From: Lachnospiraceae bacterium
GTDB taxonomy: Bacteria > Bacillota > Clostridia > Lachnospirales > Lachnospiraceae
Direction: 5' to 3'
DNA length: 64,000 nt
NCBI GenBank assembly: GCA_024698145.1
Contig: JAILRO010000061.1
Location: 1 to 64,000 of the forward strand
The notes under the pieces: model-generated
Seen by the model: only the letters and a program-made list of their open reading frames with translations
Database searches by the model: none
Told to the model about the DNA's origin: nothing
In this document: piece after piece, positions 42,742 through 52,229 of the stretch
Position numbering within the stretch: position 1 is the stretch's first letter
How the letters are laid out: every line of letters starts with the position of its first letter
Translations under genes and position numbers: made by a program

Positions 42742-44511
42742 TTATCTATCCACACTCACGACCTCATATACCATAAAGCCCTTGCTCTTACCCTTTAATG
42801 CAAGTTCTCCAACTTCCTTGACCTTGATTCTATCTTTTAATCTTCTATATACCTCATCACTGATAAGAACCTGACCTTTCTTGGCGTTTGCCTCAAGTCT
42901 TGCAGCAGTATTAACCGTATCACCTATTGCCGTAAAGTCCATTCTAAACTCACAACCCACGTTACCTATTACGGCCGGTCCGCAATTGACACCAACACCA
43001 AATCCAACACTTCTACCATACTTCTCAAAGAGAACCTTCTCAAGTTCTTCTCCGCCCTTAACAATATCCATTGCCGCACACACTGCTTTGAACTCATAAT
43101 CAGGAAGTTCAAACGGAGAATTGAAAACAGCCATAGTCGCATCACCGACAAACTTATCAAGCGTTCCGGAATTATCAAATATCGACTTCGTTGTAAGACT
43201 TAGATATTCATTTAAGATTTCCACAACTGTTTCCGGCTCTAACGCCTCCGACATCGTTGTAAATCCTCTGATATCAACAAAAAGCACAGCTATATCTCTA
43301 TTCTCTCCACCAAGTTTGATTGAAAAATCTCCCTTCTTGGAAATCTCCTCAACAATCTGTGGTGCAACGTATTTACGGAATGCATTAAGCACTTTCTGTT
43401 TTCTTGCTTTTTCAACAAGATAATGAATACCCAGAGCATATATAAATGACAAAAATGCAATCAAAGGTAAATATACAATATTGAAACTAACGCCCTTATT
43501 GTTAAGTGAAACACAAACAAACACTTCAACCGCGATTGATATACAGAGAAGTATTACCGACTGCCATATTTTAGCCTTACGGAACACAAAATGTAATACC
43601 ATGGCAATTATCGCTATAATTATTCCAAAAACAATAGGATTACCGTTTACAGCAAAACGATTCTGAAGATAGGATTGGAAAATGTTGGCATGAACCTCAA
43701 CTCCGTACATCTGATGACTTCCACCATTAGGAACTTTGAAATTATCCTGCATTCCCTGTGCATAAGCTCCGACAAAAACAATGCTGTCGGCAAATGCTCT
43801 TGTATCTATCTTGCCGTCCAACATATCCGCCATCGATACACATTCAAAATCGCCCGGTTTACCCGAATAATTGATTATAGAACGTCCTGATTTGTCGGTC
43901 GGAATCTCTCTTTTTTCTGTACCTGTAATCTCACAATATTTCCGATACATTACAGTGGAAAACATATTATAATCCTGCTCCACCGGTTTGATACGCCTTA
44001 CAACTCCATCCGAATCAGCCGACACATTGGAAAACCCGATATCTGTAACATCCGCAAGCTCTTTGTAAGGTTCTGATACATCGTTAATCTTATTGACCTT
44101 CTCACCCGCCTCATTCTCAACAAGACGATCATCATATATAAGCTGGTTAACGACAACGACATTACCACTCTCCTCACAGGCTTTGGCAAATGAATCATCA
44201 CCATCATCAACATTACCCGAAAACATAATATCGAAGCCGATAAGCAATGGTTTTCCGTCACTGTTCTCATTTAACTTATTGACAAGCTCCGCATAACGTT
44301 CTCTGGACCATGTCTGTATTGGACCATATTCATCCAGTGTCTTCTCATCGATTCCTATTACCTTAATATCACTATTAATTCCTCGTGGCATCTGATACAT
44401 TCTGTCGCGAAGCATGTAATCAACCGGCGACAGAAGATTAAACACAGACAACAAAAAAACAAGTATTCCTACAACCAGGGATTCAACTATTACTGTCCAG
44501 TTCTTTTTCAT
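42742..44511 (-). CDS. CHASE2-domain class III nucleotide cyclase
   Basis: About 589 residues. One N-terminal helix leads to an extracellular CHASE2 sensor (IKVIGIDEKTLDEYGPIQTW, IGFDIMFSGNVDDGD, YGVEVHANIFQSYL). Three membrane helices follow (about 300-375), then a class III cyclase catalytic domain. Its metal-binding Asp residues are in FVDIRGFTTMS and DKFVGDATMAVF, and the transition-state Asn and Arg in AIGDTVNTAARLE, so cAMP synthesis is plausible. Start at ATG 44511 after GGAGGG. It follows the secreted protein and FecR genes in one run; the signal sensed is unknown. Confidence 0.92.
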   Translation of the reverse strand: MKKNWTVIVESLVVGILVFLLSVFNLLSPVDYMLRDRMYQMPRGINSDIKVIGIDEKTLDEYGPIQTWSRERYAELVNKLNENSDGKPLLIGFDIMFSGNVDDGDDSFAKACEESGNVVVVNQLIYDDRLVENEAGEKVNKINDVSEPYKELADVTDIGFSNVSADSDGVVRRIKPVEQDYNMFSTVMYRKYCEITGTEKREIPTDKSGRSIINYSGKPGDFECVSMADMLDGKIDTRAFADSIVFVGAYAQGMQDNFKVPNGGSHQMYGVEVHANIFQSYLQNRFAVNGNPIVFGIIIAIIAMVLHFVFRKAKIWQSVILLCISIAVEVFVCVSLNNKGVSFNIVYLPLIAFLSFIYALGIHYLVEKARKQKVLNAFRKYVAPQIVEEISKKGDFSIKLGGENRDIAVLFVDIRGFTTMSEALEPETVVEILNEYLSLTTKSIFDNSGTLDKFVGDATMAVFNSPFELPDYEFKAVCAAMDIVKGGEELEKVLFEKYGRSVGFGVGVNCGPAVIGNVGCEFRMDFTAIGDTVNTAARLEANAKKGQVLISDEVYRRLKDRIKVKEVGELALKGKSKGFMVYEVVSVDR

Positions 44512-44561
44512 CATACCCTCCATATACAATTATACCCGGCGACTACCACCGGGCATAATAA

Positions 44562-47429
44562 TTATTGTTTTGTAAATGTATAATCTCCCGGTGCAACAAC
44601 GTAGAACGCGCTACCACCGTTATATACCGTGCTATCGCCCGATACAGTCCATTTTCCAATCTCGAAGTTATACTTCTTTCCTTTAACTAACGGAAGTTTT
44701 CTTCCCGAAGGAACCTTTCCATCCTCCAACCATGATGACATCAACACAAGCTTGATATTATTCTCATTACCGGCCTCGTCTTCGGTTGTAATGGTAAATG
44801 ATTTCTCTCCATCCTCTGCATCAAGATCGATAGTCGCAATGTTATCAACAATCTTGACATCATTTCCATCAAGACTCACCTTGCTCAAATGTTCATCAGA
44901 TACTGTTATTGTAAGTGTATCCTGATATATCTCTTTGCCATCTTCAATCGAAATAACTTTGCCACTTACGTTACATGCATACTTCGGTGCATCTTTGTCG
45001 ATTTTGAGTTTCTCTACACTCATCTCGTCCGATTGTGCTCCATCGTATTCTCTCTTTATATACACCTTATCCATATCACTCTTGTAAAGTATTCTTTGTT
45101 TGTAGTCACCATCGTATTTTGACGATATAACGTATCCTTTTGGTGCAACAAGATAAACATCACTCGTGTAATAACCGTTCTTTCCTTTATCACCGGAAAT
45201 AGTGTACTTAACATCTGAAAGATACTTAATCTTGAACTCACACGTACATGTTGTTGCTTCGTATTTGTCCGTTGCAGGTATAGATGCTTTAACTATATAT
45301 GTACCGGCTTTCTTTGGCTTTTTTGTCGTGTAGGCATCATCAGATTCATCCTTTTCCTTGTAAGTAAATACTGCTTTGCTCTTACCGTCAGAATCAGTGG
45401 TGAGTACCGGTTCATAATCCTTACCAACATACGTATCTTCAATTTCAACTTTCGTTTTACCAACTGACTTTCGTACTATCGAAAACTTCGCAGTACACTG
45501 TACAGATGTATATTTTTCAGTTGCAGGAATTGTCGCTCTAACAACATATGTACCTACAGCAGTAGGTGCTTTCTTACTGTAATCTTTGTCATCCTGTCCA
45601 TCTTTCTTGTATTCATATGTAACTTTGGACTTACCATCGGAATTAGTCTCCAAAACAGGTGTAATTTCCTGTCCGTATTTGATATCTGCAACTGTAAGTT
45701 TTGCATCCGGTTTTATTAATGCATATGCCAGCTTAAAGCTGATTTTGGTTGATCTTCCCGACTTATCATAAGCCCAGAACTCTATATCTGTAGTCTTATC
45801 CAATGTAGACTCAAACGTCAACTCTGCAATCCTTGTGCTTCCGGATTCCTTGACTGTGGCAAGTTCCTCACCGTCAGATGTCACTACCTTATCAAGGTTA
45901 GTATCCTCAATTGTAAGCTGAAGTTTCTTAGCCCTTACTGTTCCGTCGAGATCGATAGATTTAAGTTCATCGTCTACATACGACTTGGAAATCACCGGAT
46001 TCTGTTCATCAAAAATCAGATTAGACAATCCGGGAGCCATTGTTGAATAACCAAAAGGTTTTGTCTCTGCTCCGTCTGATTCTCTTTTCAATGAAAAGTT
46101 CGCACTTGAATCTAATTTTTTCAAAGCAACTGAAGACAAATATTCCCCACCATCAACACTTACTTTATATCCCGTCGCAGGTTTTAAAATAACACCTTTT
46201 TCTGTATTAACATATTTGTCATTGGAAAGTCCTTCCATCGTAAGATATCCGCCACCTGACACACCCATGCTACTATCTAACGGCATAGGAGTGATTGTAT
46301 ATGTCAAAGATCCCTTTTTCTGTCTAAACGTTCCCTTTGCAATTATACTATAGTTGAGTTTATGTTCTCCTGATGTTGTAGGAGGAGCTGAAGTTCCGTC
46401 ATCATACGTAAGACTCACATCACCTTCTTCATCATACGTAGTACTTCCTGTATCAATCACCATATACTCACGCAAATTATAATTCGTGACACCCTGATAT
46501 ATCAGAGGCATTGAACTATTCAATGATACTTCAAAATCTGTCCCCAGAAAATCACCAGCTTTTGTTCCTGACGCAATCGGACCGGTGTGAATTATTTCAG
46601 GATTTGACGCAATTTCAAGATAAAGTGTACCATCTGAAGCGTATAACAATGCCTCTTCATCATCCACATGCAAATGTCCTATAGTATCCGAACTATCATA
46701 TCCTTCAAAGCTTGCTTCGCTCCTGACATTGTACTTAAATGAATCACTGGTGCTAACTACCGATTTGTTGACCTTAATAGCAGAAGCCGTAAGACTTCCA
46801 CTAACAAGCTCTATACGTATGTTACCAGTCGATGTAAAGTCGACCCCTGAGGAAGAGGAAACTTCTATATCACCCTGATTCTTAAATGTTGTAACCTTAT
46901 CAGATGTGGGGCCACTGAAAACTTCCACTGAATTGAGACTCATATCGTGCATATTTACAAATGTACCACCACTACCTAATGTAAAACGACCTTTCATCAT
47001 TCCTTCATTTTGACCGTACACGCCACAATACAACGATTCTGTAGCAGCAATTGTTCCATAGTTGTTAATTATTCCACAACTAATGCCTTTGCATGACAAT
47101 AATTTTTCACTCGAAACCTCTAATTTGGAACTATCCTCTCCCATTATGCCCAAATTAGAATTGTCTATATCAACATTAATAACACATGAGGAATTGGCGC
47201 CTATTTCTATCTGTTTTAGAGTTGTTACATCATATGTTATTTCGTTATACTCGAAAGTATCACCATCAATTGTAAACTCGGTGTTAGCCGGTATTATCAA
47301 AGTCTCATAGTCTGATGCGCCTGAACTTTTAAGACTTATCCCTGATACGCTTCCCAATATCATAACAAAAGCAAGTATAATACTTAGTACTCTTTTACGT
47401 CTTTTTTCAATATCTCTTTTCTGGACCAT
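44562..47429 (-). CDS. Large secreted protein with two MBG-like repeats
   Basis: 955 residues with a signal peptide after a basic start (KRRKRVLSIILAFVMILGSV). The N-terminal ~560 residues are unique and rich in Ser, Gly and Asp. Two repeats follow (VADIKYGQEITPVLETNSDG and IEDTYVGKDYEPVLTTDSDG), each ending AGTYIVKASIPATDKY-like, then a ~190-residue C-terminal region shared with the 1076-residue adhesin (GDKGKNGYYTSDVYLVAPKG; VPSGRKLPLVKGKKYNF; WTVSGDSTVYNGG). There is no LPXTG. Ribosome site AGGAGGGG. It lies between the FecR gene and the CHASE2 cyclase. Confidence 0.87.
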   Translation of the reverse strand: MVQKRDIEKRRKRVLSIILAFVMILGSVSGISLKSSGASDYETLIIPANTEFTIDGDTFEYNEITYDVTTLKQIEIGANSSCVINVDIDNSNLGIMGEDSSKLEVSSEKLLSCKGISCGIINNYGTIAATESLYCGVYGQNEGMMKGRFTLGSGGTFVNMHDMSLNSVEVFSGPTSDKVTTFKNQGDIEVSSSSGVDFTSTGNIRIELVSGSLTASAIKVNKSVVSTSDSFKYNVRSEASFEGYDSSDTIGHLHVDDEEALLYASDGTLYLEIASNPEIIHTGPIASGTKAGDFLGTDFEVSLNSSMPLIYQGVTNYNLREYMVIDTGSTTYDEEGDVSLTYDDGTSAPPTTSGEHKLNYSIIAKGTFRQKKGSLTYTITPMPLDSSMGVSGGGYLTMEGLSNDKYVNTEKGVILKPATGYKVSVDGGEYLSSVALKKLDSSANFSLKRESDGAETKPFGYSTMAPGLSNLIFDEQNPVISKSYVDDELKSIDLDGTVRAKKLQLTIEDTNLDKVVTSDGEELATVKESGSTRIAELTFESTLDKTTDIEFWAYDKSGRSTKISFKLAYALIKPDAKLTVADIKYGQEITPVLETNSDGKSKVTYEYKKDGQDDKDYSKKAPTAVGTYVVRATIPATEKYTSVQCTAKFSIVRKSVGKTKVEIEDTYVGKDYEPVLTTDSDGKSKAVFTYKEKDESDDAYTTKKPKKAGTYIVKASIPATDKYEATTCTCEFKIKYLSDVKYTISGDKGKNGYYTSDVYLVAPKGYVISSKYDGDYKQRILYKSDMDKVYIKREYDGAQSDEMSVEKLKIDKDAPKYACNVSGKVISIEDGKEIYQDTLTITVSDEHLSKVSLDGNDVKIVDNIATIDLDAEDGEKSFTITTEDEAGNENNIKLVLMSSWLEDGKVPSGRKLPLVKGKKYNFEIGKWTVSGDSTVYNGGSAFYVVAPGDYTFTKQ

Positions 47430-47471
47430 AGAACCCCTCCTTAAATCGTTATATATACCTTATACATCAAC

Positions 47472-48380
47472 TTACTTCCACTCAATAGTTACATCTCTGT
47501 CTATCGGCGTTGAGAACTCAAAGTCCCAACCTCCCGTTTCTGCAGGTGCAAGGGAAGGCATCGTAGCACATTCTCCCTTTTTCACCGTCTGTCTTCCAAA
47601 CTCTGTACCGTTATACATAAATATAACATCAAAAGGTCCTTCAAGTGCCTTATCTACCTTTTTCTCGTCAATTGTAATGTCTCTGTTCTTCTCAAGGAAT
47701 TTCTTCAAAATACGAAGGACTTTCTCCGGCAAATCATTTAAGTCAATCTCTTTCGGTTCAGACATATAATCCGTTGTGTCACCATCGTCATAGATTATTA
47801 CTTCCTTACCATTCTCAACCAAAACTTCCTCTGCCGACAACGTTCCGTCACTATAAACAAGCTTTGTAGCAACAGAACCCTGGAATACGGAAACCTTGGT
47901 GTAAACAACGCCATCCTCTTCGTATATCCATACACGATATATTGTTCCTCGAACCGACATCGTTGAATTCGGTGTGTTAACTTCATAAGAAGATTCTGCG
48001 GACAACTTATTCTGAATATCATTGGTTATCGCACCCGATACAAGCTCTATAGTCGTCTTACTGTTGTCAGAATCACCCTCTGCGGTAAGAACAAGCTCTG
48101 TATTATCTTCCAGATATATGTATTTGTCATCATCCGCCTTGATAGTAAATGTTCCCGAATTAAGAATCACTCTATCACCGGACTCAAGAACCATGTTAGC
48201 ATAAGGTTCGATATCGCCCTTGCCTTCACGCACTACTTTTGCATCGCCTTCAACCTCATATACCTTAAGTATTCGGTAGCTGTCATCCTTCTTATTATGT
48301 AATAAGATAACCGCAGCAACTGCAATCGCAATGACAAAAACAACGCTTATAATAATTACTATCTTCTTGTTCTTTCCCAT
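47472..48380 (-). CDS. Membrane-anchored FecR-domain protein
   Basis: About 302 residues. An N-terminal membrane helix (KIVIIISVVFVIAIAVAAVI) is followed by a FecR-type domain: the segment EVEGDAKVVREGKGDIEPYANMVLESGD, then VNTPNSTMSVRGTIYRVWIYEEDG and a TKVSVFQGSV hook. In FecR proteins this domain reads conditions outside the membrane. A later Lys/Asp-rich part and a C-terminal segment (FMYNGTEFGRQTVKKGECATMP) resemble list-type repeats of surface proteins. Start set at 48380 with AGAGGTAC. It opens the run FecR, adhesin, CHASE2 cyclase. Confidence 0.85.
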   Translation of the reverse strand: MGKNKKIVIIISVVFVIAIAVAAVILLHNKKDDSYRILKVYEVEGDAKVVREGKGDIEPYANMVLESGDRVILNSGTFTIKADDDKYIYLEDNTELVLTAEGDSDNSKTTIELVSGAITNDIQNKLSAESSYEVNTPNSTMSVRGTIYRVWIYEEDGVVYTKVSVFQGSVATKLVYSDGTLSAEEVLVENGKEVIIYDDGDTTDYMSEPKEIDLNDLPEKVLRILKKFLEKNRDITIDEKKVDKALEGPFDVIFMYNGTEFGRQTVKKGECATMPSLAPAETGGWDFEFSTPIDRDVTIEWK

Positions 48381-48430
48381 ATGTACCTCTTTTCTTCCTT
48401 CTCTTAAGTCTATTTGCAAAATCTCTGATA

Positions 48431-48925
48431 TTACAGGTCAATCTCTATCTTTATGTCCATAGGCTTATATTCACGATACTTAACTCCTACCATATCAAAC
48501 ATCATTTTTGAAGCAATAGTAGCTTCAGTATCCGAATATTTATCAGAGAGATATACAATCTCCTTGATTCCACTTTGAATTATTGCCTTGGCACACTCGT
48601 TACAAGGGAATAGTGTCGAATAGCATGTTGCTCCTTTTAATGAACCCGCTCCATAATTGAGTATGGCATTAAGCTCTGCATGACATACAAAGAAATATTT
48701 GTTCTCAAGAGGTTTGCCTACTCTGCCCCATGGCATCTTATCATCATTACACCCTGATGGCATACCGTTATATCCAACTGATAATATCTTGTTATTCTCA
48801 TCAACTATACAGGCACCTACCTGTGTGTTAGGGTCCTTGCTTCTCTCTGCGGAAAGCAAAGCAATTCCCATAAAATACTGATCCCATGAAAGATAATCGT
48901 CTCTTTTTGTCCCCTGTACATTCAT
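48431..48925 (-). CDS. dCMP deaminase (ComEB-like)
   Basis: A 164-residue zinc deaminase converting dCMP to dUMP. The zinc site is HAELNAI plus PCNECAKAII; the N-terminal SWDQYFMGIALLSAERSKD is typical of the ComEB/dCMP deaminase group. The start was moved to 48925, where GAAGGAGAATATAACA precedes ATG; the longer frame from 49009 lacks support. It lies 50 bases upstream of the FecR gene and may be co-transcribed by read-through. Confidence 0.93.
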   Translation of the reverse strand: MNVQGTKRDDYLSWDQYFMGIALLSAERSKDPNTQVGACIVDENNKILSVGYNGMPSGCNDDKMPWGRVGKPLENKYFFVCHAELNAILNYGAGSLKGATCYSTLFPCNECAKAIIQSGIKEIVYLSDKYSDTEATIASKMMFDMVGVKYREYKPMDIKIEIDL

Positions 48926-49076
48926 TGTTATATTCTCCTTCCGGCCATTCTTTAAATAATAGAAAAATTCACTATATATTTTAGCATAATTTACCGCAAA
49001 TATCCACAAATATATGCATAAATAACCATCGAAAAATATCTATCCATTACTTTATATCATATATTTGAATTTTTAC

Positions 49077-49115
49077 TCAAAAAAAACTCCTTTCCATATA
49101 CGGAAAGGAGTTTTA
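49077..49115 (-). terminator. Terminator after lysC
   Basis: A perfect 13-bp stem (AAAACTCCTTTCC / GGAAAGGAGTTTT) with a 6-base loop and T8 on the minus strand. Confidence 0.9.
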
Positions 49116-49131
49116 TAAACATTATTCTATA

Positions 49132-50334
49132 TTAGTCCTCAAGATTGAACTTGTCATGAATTGCATTCATAGCTCTCTCTGTATGCTTCTCATCGATAAG
49201 AACAGATACACGAATCTCTGATGTAGAAATCATTCTGATGTTGATTCCCTCATCGTAAAGAGCTTCGAACATCTTAGCAGCAACACCTGCATTACTCATC
49301 ATTCCTGCACCAACGATTGAAACCTTTGCTACATTCTTAGCAACATCAATCTTCTCATACTCATGGAAATGTCTCTCAACAATCTCAACAGCCTCATCAG
49401 CGTTATCAACTGCAACTGTGAAAGAAATATCCTTTGTTGCATCACGTCCAACTGACTGTAAAATCATATCTACATTGATGTTATGGCGAGCAAGGTGATT
49501 GAATAATCTGAAAGCCACACCCGGCTCATCTTTAAGTCCTATCAAAGCTATTCTTGCTGCATCTTTATCACATGCTACTCCGCTTACGAGCATTTTTTCC
49601 ATTTTTGTACCCTCCTTAACAATTGTACCTTCTGATGTATTCAAGCTTGAACGTACAACGAGCTGTACGCCGTATTTCTTTGCAAGTTCAACCGAACGAT
49701 TGTGAAGCACGCCCGCACCAAGTGTTGCAAGCTCCAACATCTCGTCATATGTAATCTGATCAAGTTTTCTGGCTTTTGTAACAATTCGCGGATCTGCGGT
49801 AAACACACCATCAACGTCTGTATAAATCTCACATGCATCTGCATTCAATGCTGCTGCAAGAGCAACTGCTGTTGTGTCTGAACCACCACGTCCAAGAGTT
49901 GTATAATCATCATACTTGTTAATACCCTGAAATCCGGTTATAATGACTATCTTTCTCTGCTCTAATTCATTACGAATACGATCTGTATCAATTCTCTTAA
50001 TACGTGCATTACCATAAACCGAAGTTGTGTGCATTGCTACCTGAAATGCATTAAGTGAAATTGCGGGAACGCCAAGATTATTCATTACCATTCCCATAAG
50101 AGCTACCGACATCTGCTCACCTATTGTATAGAGCATATCCATCTCACGTTTAGGTGGATTAGGATTCATGTCCTGAGCCATAGTTATAAGCTCATCTGTG
50201 TATTTACCCATTGCGGATAATACAACAACAACGTCATTACCCTTCTTATAGTCCTCGATGCATCTGTTTGCAACATTATACATTCTTTCCTTGTTGGCAA
50301 CAGATGTTCCACCGAACTTCTTAACTATTAACAT
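49132..50334 (-). CDS. lysC: Aspartate kinase
   Basis: A 400-residue aspartokinase, first step to lysine, threonine and methionine. The N-terminus has VKKFGGTSVANKERM; GRGGSDTTAVALAAALNADAC is the nucleotide/aspartate site. Two ACT domains fill the C-terminal part (about 265-400: LIGLKDEPGVAFRLFNHL, VSIVGAGMMSNAGVAAKMF), so feedback by an end-product amino acid is expected; which one cannot be read from sequence. It follows hom with a 93-base gap and ends at a strong terminator. Confidence 0.95.
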   Translation of the reverse strand: MLIVKKFGGTSVANKERMYNVANRCIEDYKKGNDVVVVLSAMGKYTDELITMAQDMNPNPPKREMDMLYTIGEQMSVALMGMVMNNLGVPAISLNAFQVAMHTTSVYGNARIKRIDTDRIRNELEQRKIVIITGFQGINKYDDYTTLGRGGSDTTAVALAAALNADACEIYTDVDGVFTADPRIVTKARKLDQITYDEMLELATLGAGVLHNRSVELAKKYGVQLVVRSSLNTSEGTIVKEGTKMEKMLVSGVACDKDAARIALIGLKDEPGVAFRLFNHLARHNINVDMILQSVGRDATKDISFTVAVDNADEAVEIVERHFHEYEKIDVAKNVAKVSIVGAGMMSNAGVAAKMFEALYDEGINIRMISTSEIRVSVLIDEKHTERAMNAIHDKFNLED

Positions 50335-50427
50335 CTTTAATTGCTTCCTCCTATTGTCACAATCTTAAAAAACCATTGCATACTTTACTACTTTTTATTA
50401 AGTCGGTCAATGCTTTTTTTCTAAAAA

Positions 50428-51651
50428 TTAGAAATCTACACGAATTACACTGTAAACATCATCAAATTTCTTGAGATGCTCTGCAAATTCTTCTTCCTTA
50501 ATCGGATTTGTAATAAATGCAAGCTCATCCTTAACTCCGGGTGCTTTAACATATAATACATCTCCAAATGCTTCCTTAATAGTTACCATCTGATCGTCAT
50601 CAAGACCTTTATCTTTCATACGAACAAAGAACTTATTGGTACATTCCTCAAAGCTTCCAAGGCTGCTCTTTCTTCTCTCCCAGATTGTCATTATATTGAC
50701 ATTAAGGTGCTTTACGGCATCAACTATATCTGAAACAACAGCACTTGCTGTCGGAAGTTTACCCGCACCACGTCCATAGAACATAACGTCATCAAGCACA
50801 TTACCATGAACGAATATTCCGTTAAATACACCATTAACTCCGATAAGAGGATGGTTCTGACCAATCATGTAAGGCGCTACCATTGAGTAGAATACTCCGT
50901 CAACCTTCTTACTCATACCCAAAAGTTTGATTGAAGCCTTAAGTTCTTTGGCATATTTGAAATCAATATCACTTATCTTTGTGATACCTTCTGTATGAAT
51001 ATCCTGATAATCTACCTGTGCACCTGTAACAAGTGATGTAAGAATTGCAATCTTACGACATGCATCATATCCTTCAACATCAGCTTCCGGATTACGCTCT
51101 GCATAACCCTTATCCTGTGCAACCTTAAGAACATCATCAAAAGCCGAGCCCTTCTCAGCCATTTCTGTCAAAATATAATTAGTGGTACCATTTAAAATAC
51201 CGGTAATTTCAGTGATCTCGTCTGCGGTAAGTGAACTGTTAAGAGGTCTGATAATCGGAATACCACCACCAACAGATGCCTCAAAGAGATAGTTAACCTT
51301 CTTCTCTTTGGCAATCTCCAAAAGTTCAGCACCATGTGCTGCAACAAGTTCCTTATTAGAAGTACATACACTCTTACCTGCAAGAAGTGCACTCTTGGTA
51401 AATGTATAAGCAGGCTCAACTCCACCCATTGCCTCTGCTATAATCTTTACCTCAGGATCCTTCAAAATGATATCGAAATCATGAACGAGAATATTCTCTA
51501 CCGGATCCCCTGGGAAATCTCTAAGGTCCAGAACATACTTAATTTCTATATCCTGTCCTGCTCTCTTATTGATGCTTTCATGATTACGGTCAATAACCTC
51601 AACAACTCCGGAACCAACCGTACCATAACCTAATACTGCTATTTTTACCAT
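50428..51651 (-). CDS. hom: Homoserine dehydrogenase
   Basis: 407 residues. It reduces aspartate semialdehyde to homoserine. The NAD(P) fold is VKIAVLGYGTVGSGVVEVID; the catalytic region includes GILNGTTNYILTEM and KGYAERNPEADVEGYDACRK. A C-terminal ACT domain (about 325-407) suggests threonine feedback. It lies 11 bases after the CheW-like gene, which is an unusual neighbour, and upstream of lysC, the other branch-point enzyme. Confidence 0.95.
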   Translation of the reverse strand: MVKIAVLGYGTVGSGVVEVIDRNHESINKRAGQDIEIKYVLDLRDFPGDPVENILVHDFDIILKDPEVKIIAEAMGGVEPAYTFTKSALLAGKSVCTSNKELVAAHGAELLEIAKEKKVNYLFEASVGGGIPIIRPLNSSLTADEITEITGILNGTTNYILTEMAEKGSAFDDVLKVAQDKGYAERNPEADVEGYDACRKIAILTSLVTGAQVDYQDIHTEGITKISDIDFKYAKELKASIKLLGMSKKVDGVFYSMVAPYMIGQNHPLIGVNGVFNGIFVHGNVLDDVMFYGRGAGKLPTASAVVSDIVDAVKHLNVNIMTIWERRKSSLGSFEECTNKFFVRMKDKGLDDDQMVTIKEAFGDVLYVKAPGVKDELAFITNPIKEEEFAEHLKKFDDVYSVIRVDF

Positions 51652-51662
51652 GACTTCCTCCT

Positions 51663-52208
51663 TTATTCTTGAGCCTCTTCGTCGACGTCAGACTCAACTT
51701 GTTCTTCGTCGTCCTCCGACTCGGTGCTTTCTTCCTCTTTACTTCTTTCCTCTATAAGCCTCTCTAATCGTTCAATATCTTCATCAGGAATAACCCGATT
51801 CACATCTACAACAACCACTATACCTTGTCCTATGTGAAGCACCTGATCCATAAACTCTGCATCCGCGCCACCATGTATAGCTATCCTTGGCATTGTATTA
51901 ACATCATTGGTATCTAATTCTTCGATATTAACAACCTCATCAACCTCATAGCCAACCATAATGCCTGAACTTCGCACTATCATAAGACTTTTGCTGTCGT
52001 TATATATACGTGTCGGCAAACCGAATCTTCCACGTAAGCTGTACACCGGAATAATCCCGCCTCGAAGATTAACAACTCCGGTAACATTGTCCGGCGCATC
52101 CGGAATAGGTATAACACTGTAGTTCTGTTCCGTACCGTTGACATGGACAAGCTCCATTGCGTATTTTCTGTTAGCGATACTGAATATCAAATATTTTACA
52201 TATGCCAT
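51663..52208 (-). CDS. CheW-like chemotaxis adaptor with acidic tail
   Basis: 181 residues. Residues 1-145 form a CheW domain (YVKYLIFSIANRKYAMELVH, VVNLRGGIIPVYSLRGRFGL, VGYEVDEVVNIEEL), which couples receptors to CheA. The last ~35 residues are a strongly acidic tail (SKEEESTESEDDEEQVESDV) not found in ordinary CheW. It is encoded inside a housekeeping run (secA-prfB-cheW-hom), 21 bases after prfB, far from any visible che operon. It could be an auxiliary CheW or a CheV-like adaptor without receiver. Confidence 0.9.
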   Translation of the reverse strand: MAYVKYLIFSIANRKYAMELVHVNGTEQNYSVIPIPDAPDNVTGVVNLRGGIIPVYSLRGRFGLPTRIYNDSKSLMIVRSSGIMVGYEVDEVVNIEELDTNDVNTMPRIAIHGGADAEFMDQVLHIGQGIVVVVDVNRVIPDEDIERLERLIEERSKEEESTESEDDEEQVESDVDEEAQE

Positions 52209-52229
52209 AACACCACTCCTTACTTATAA

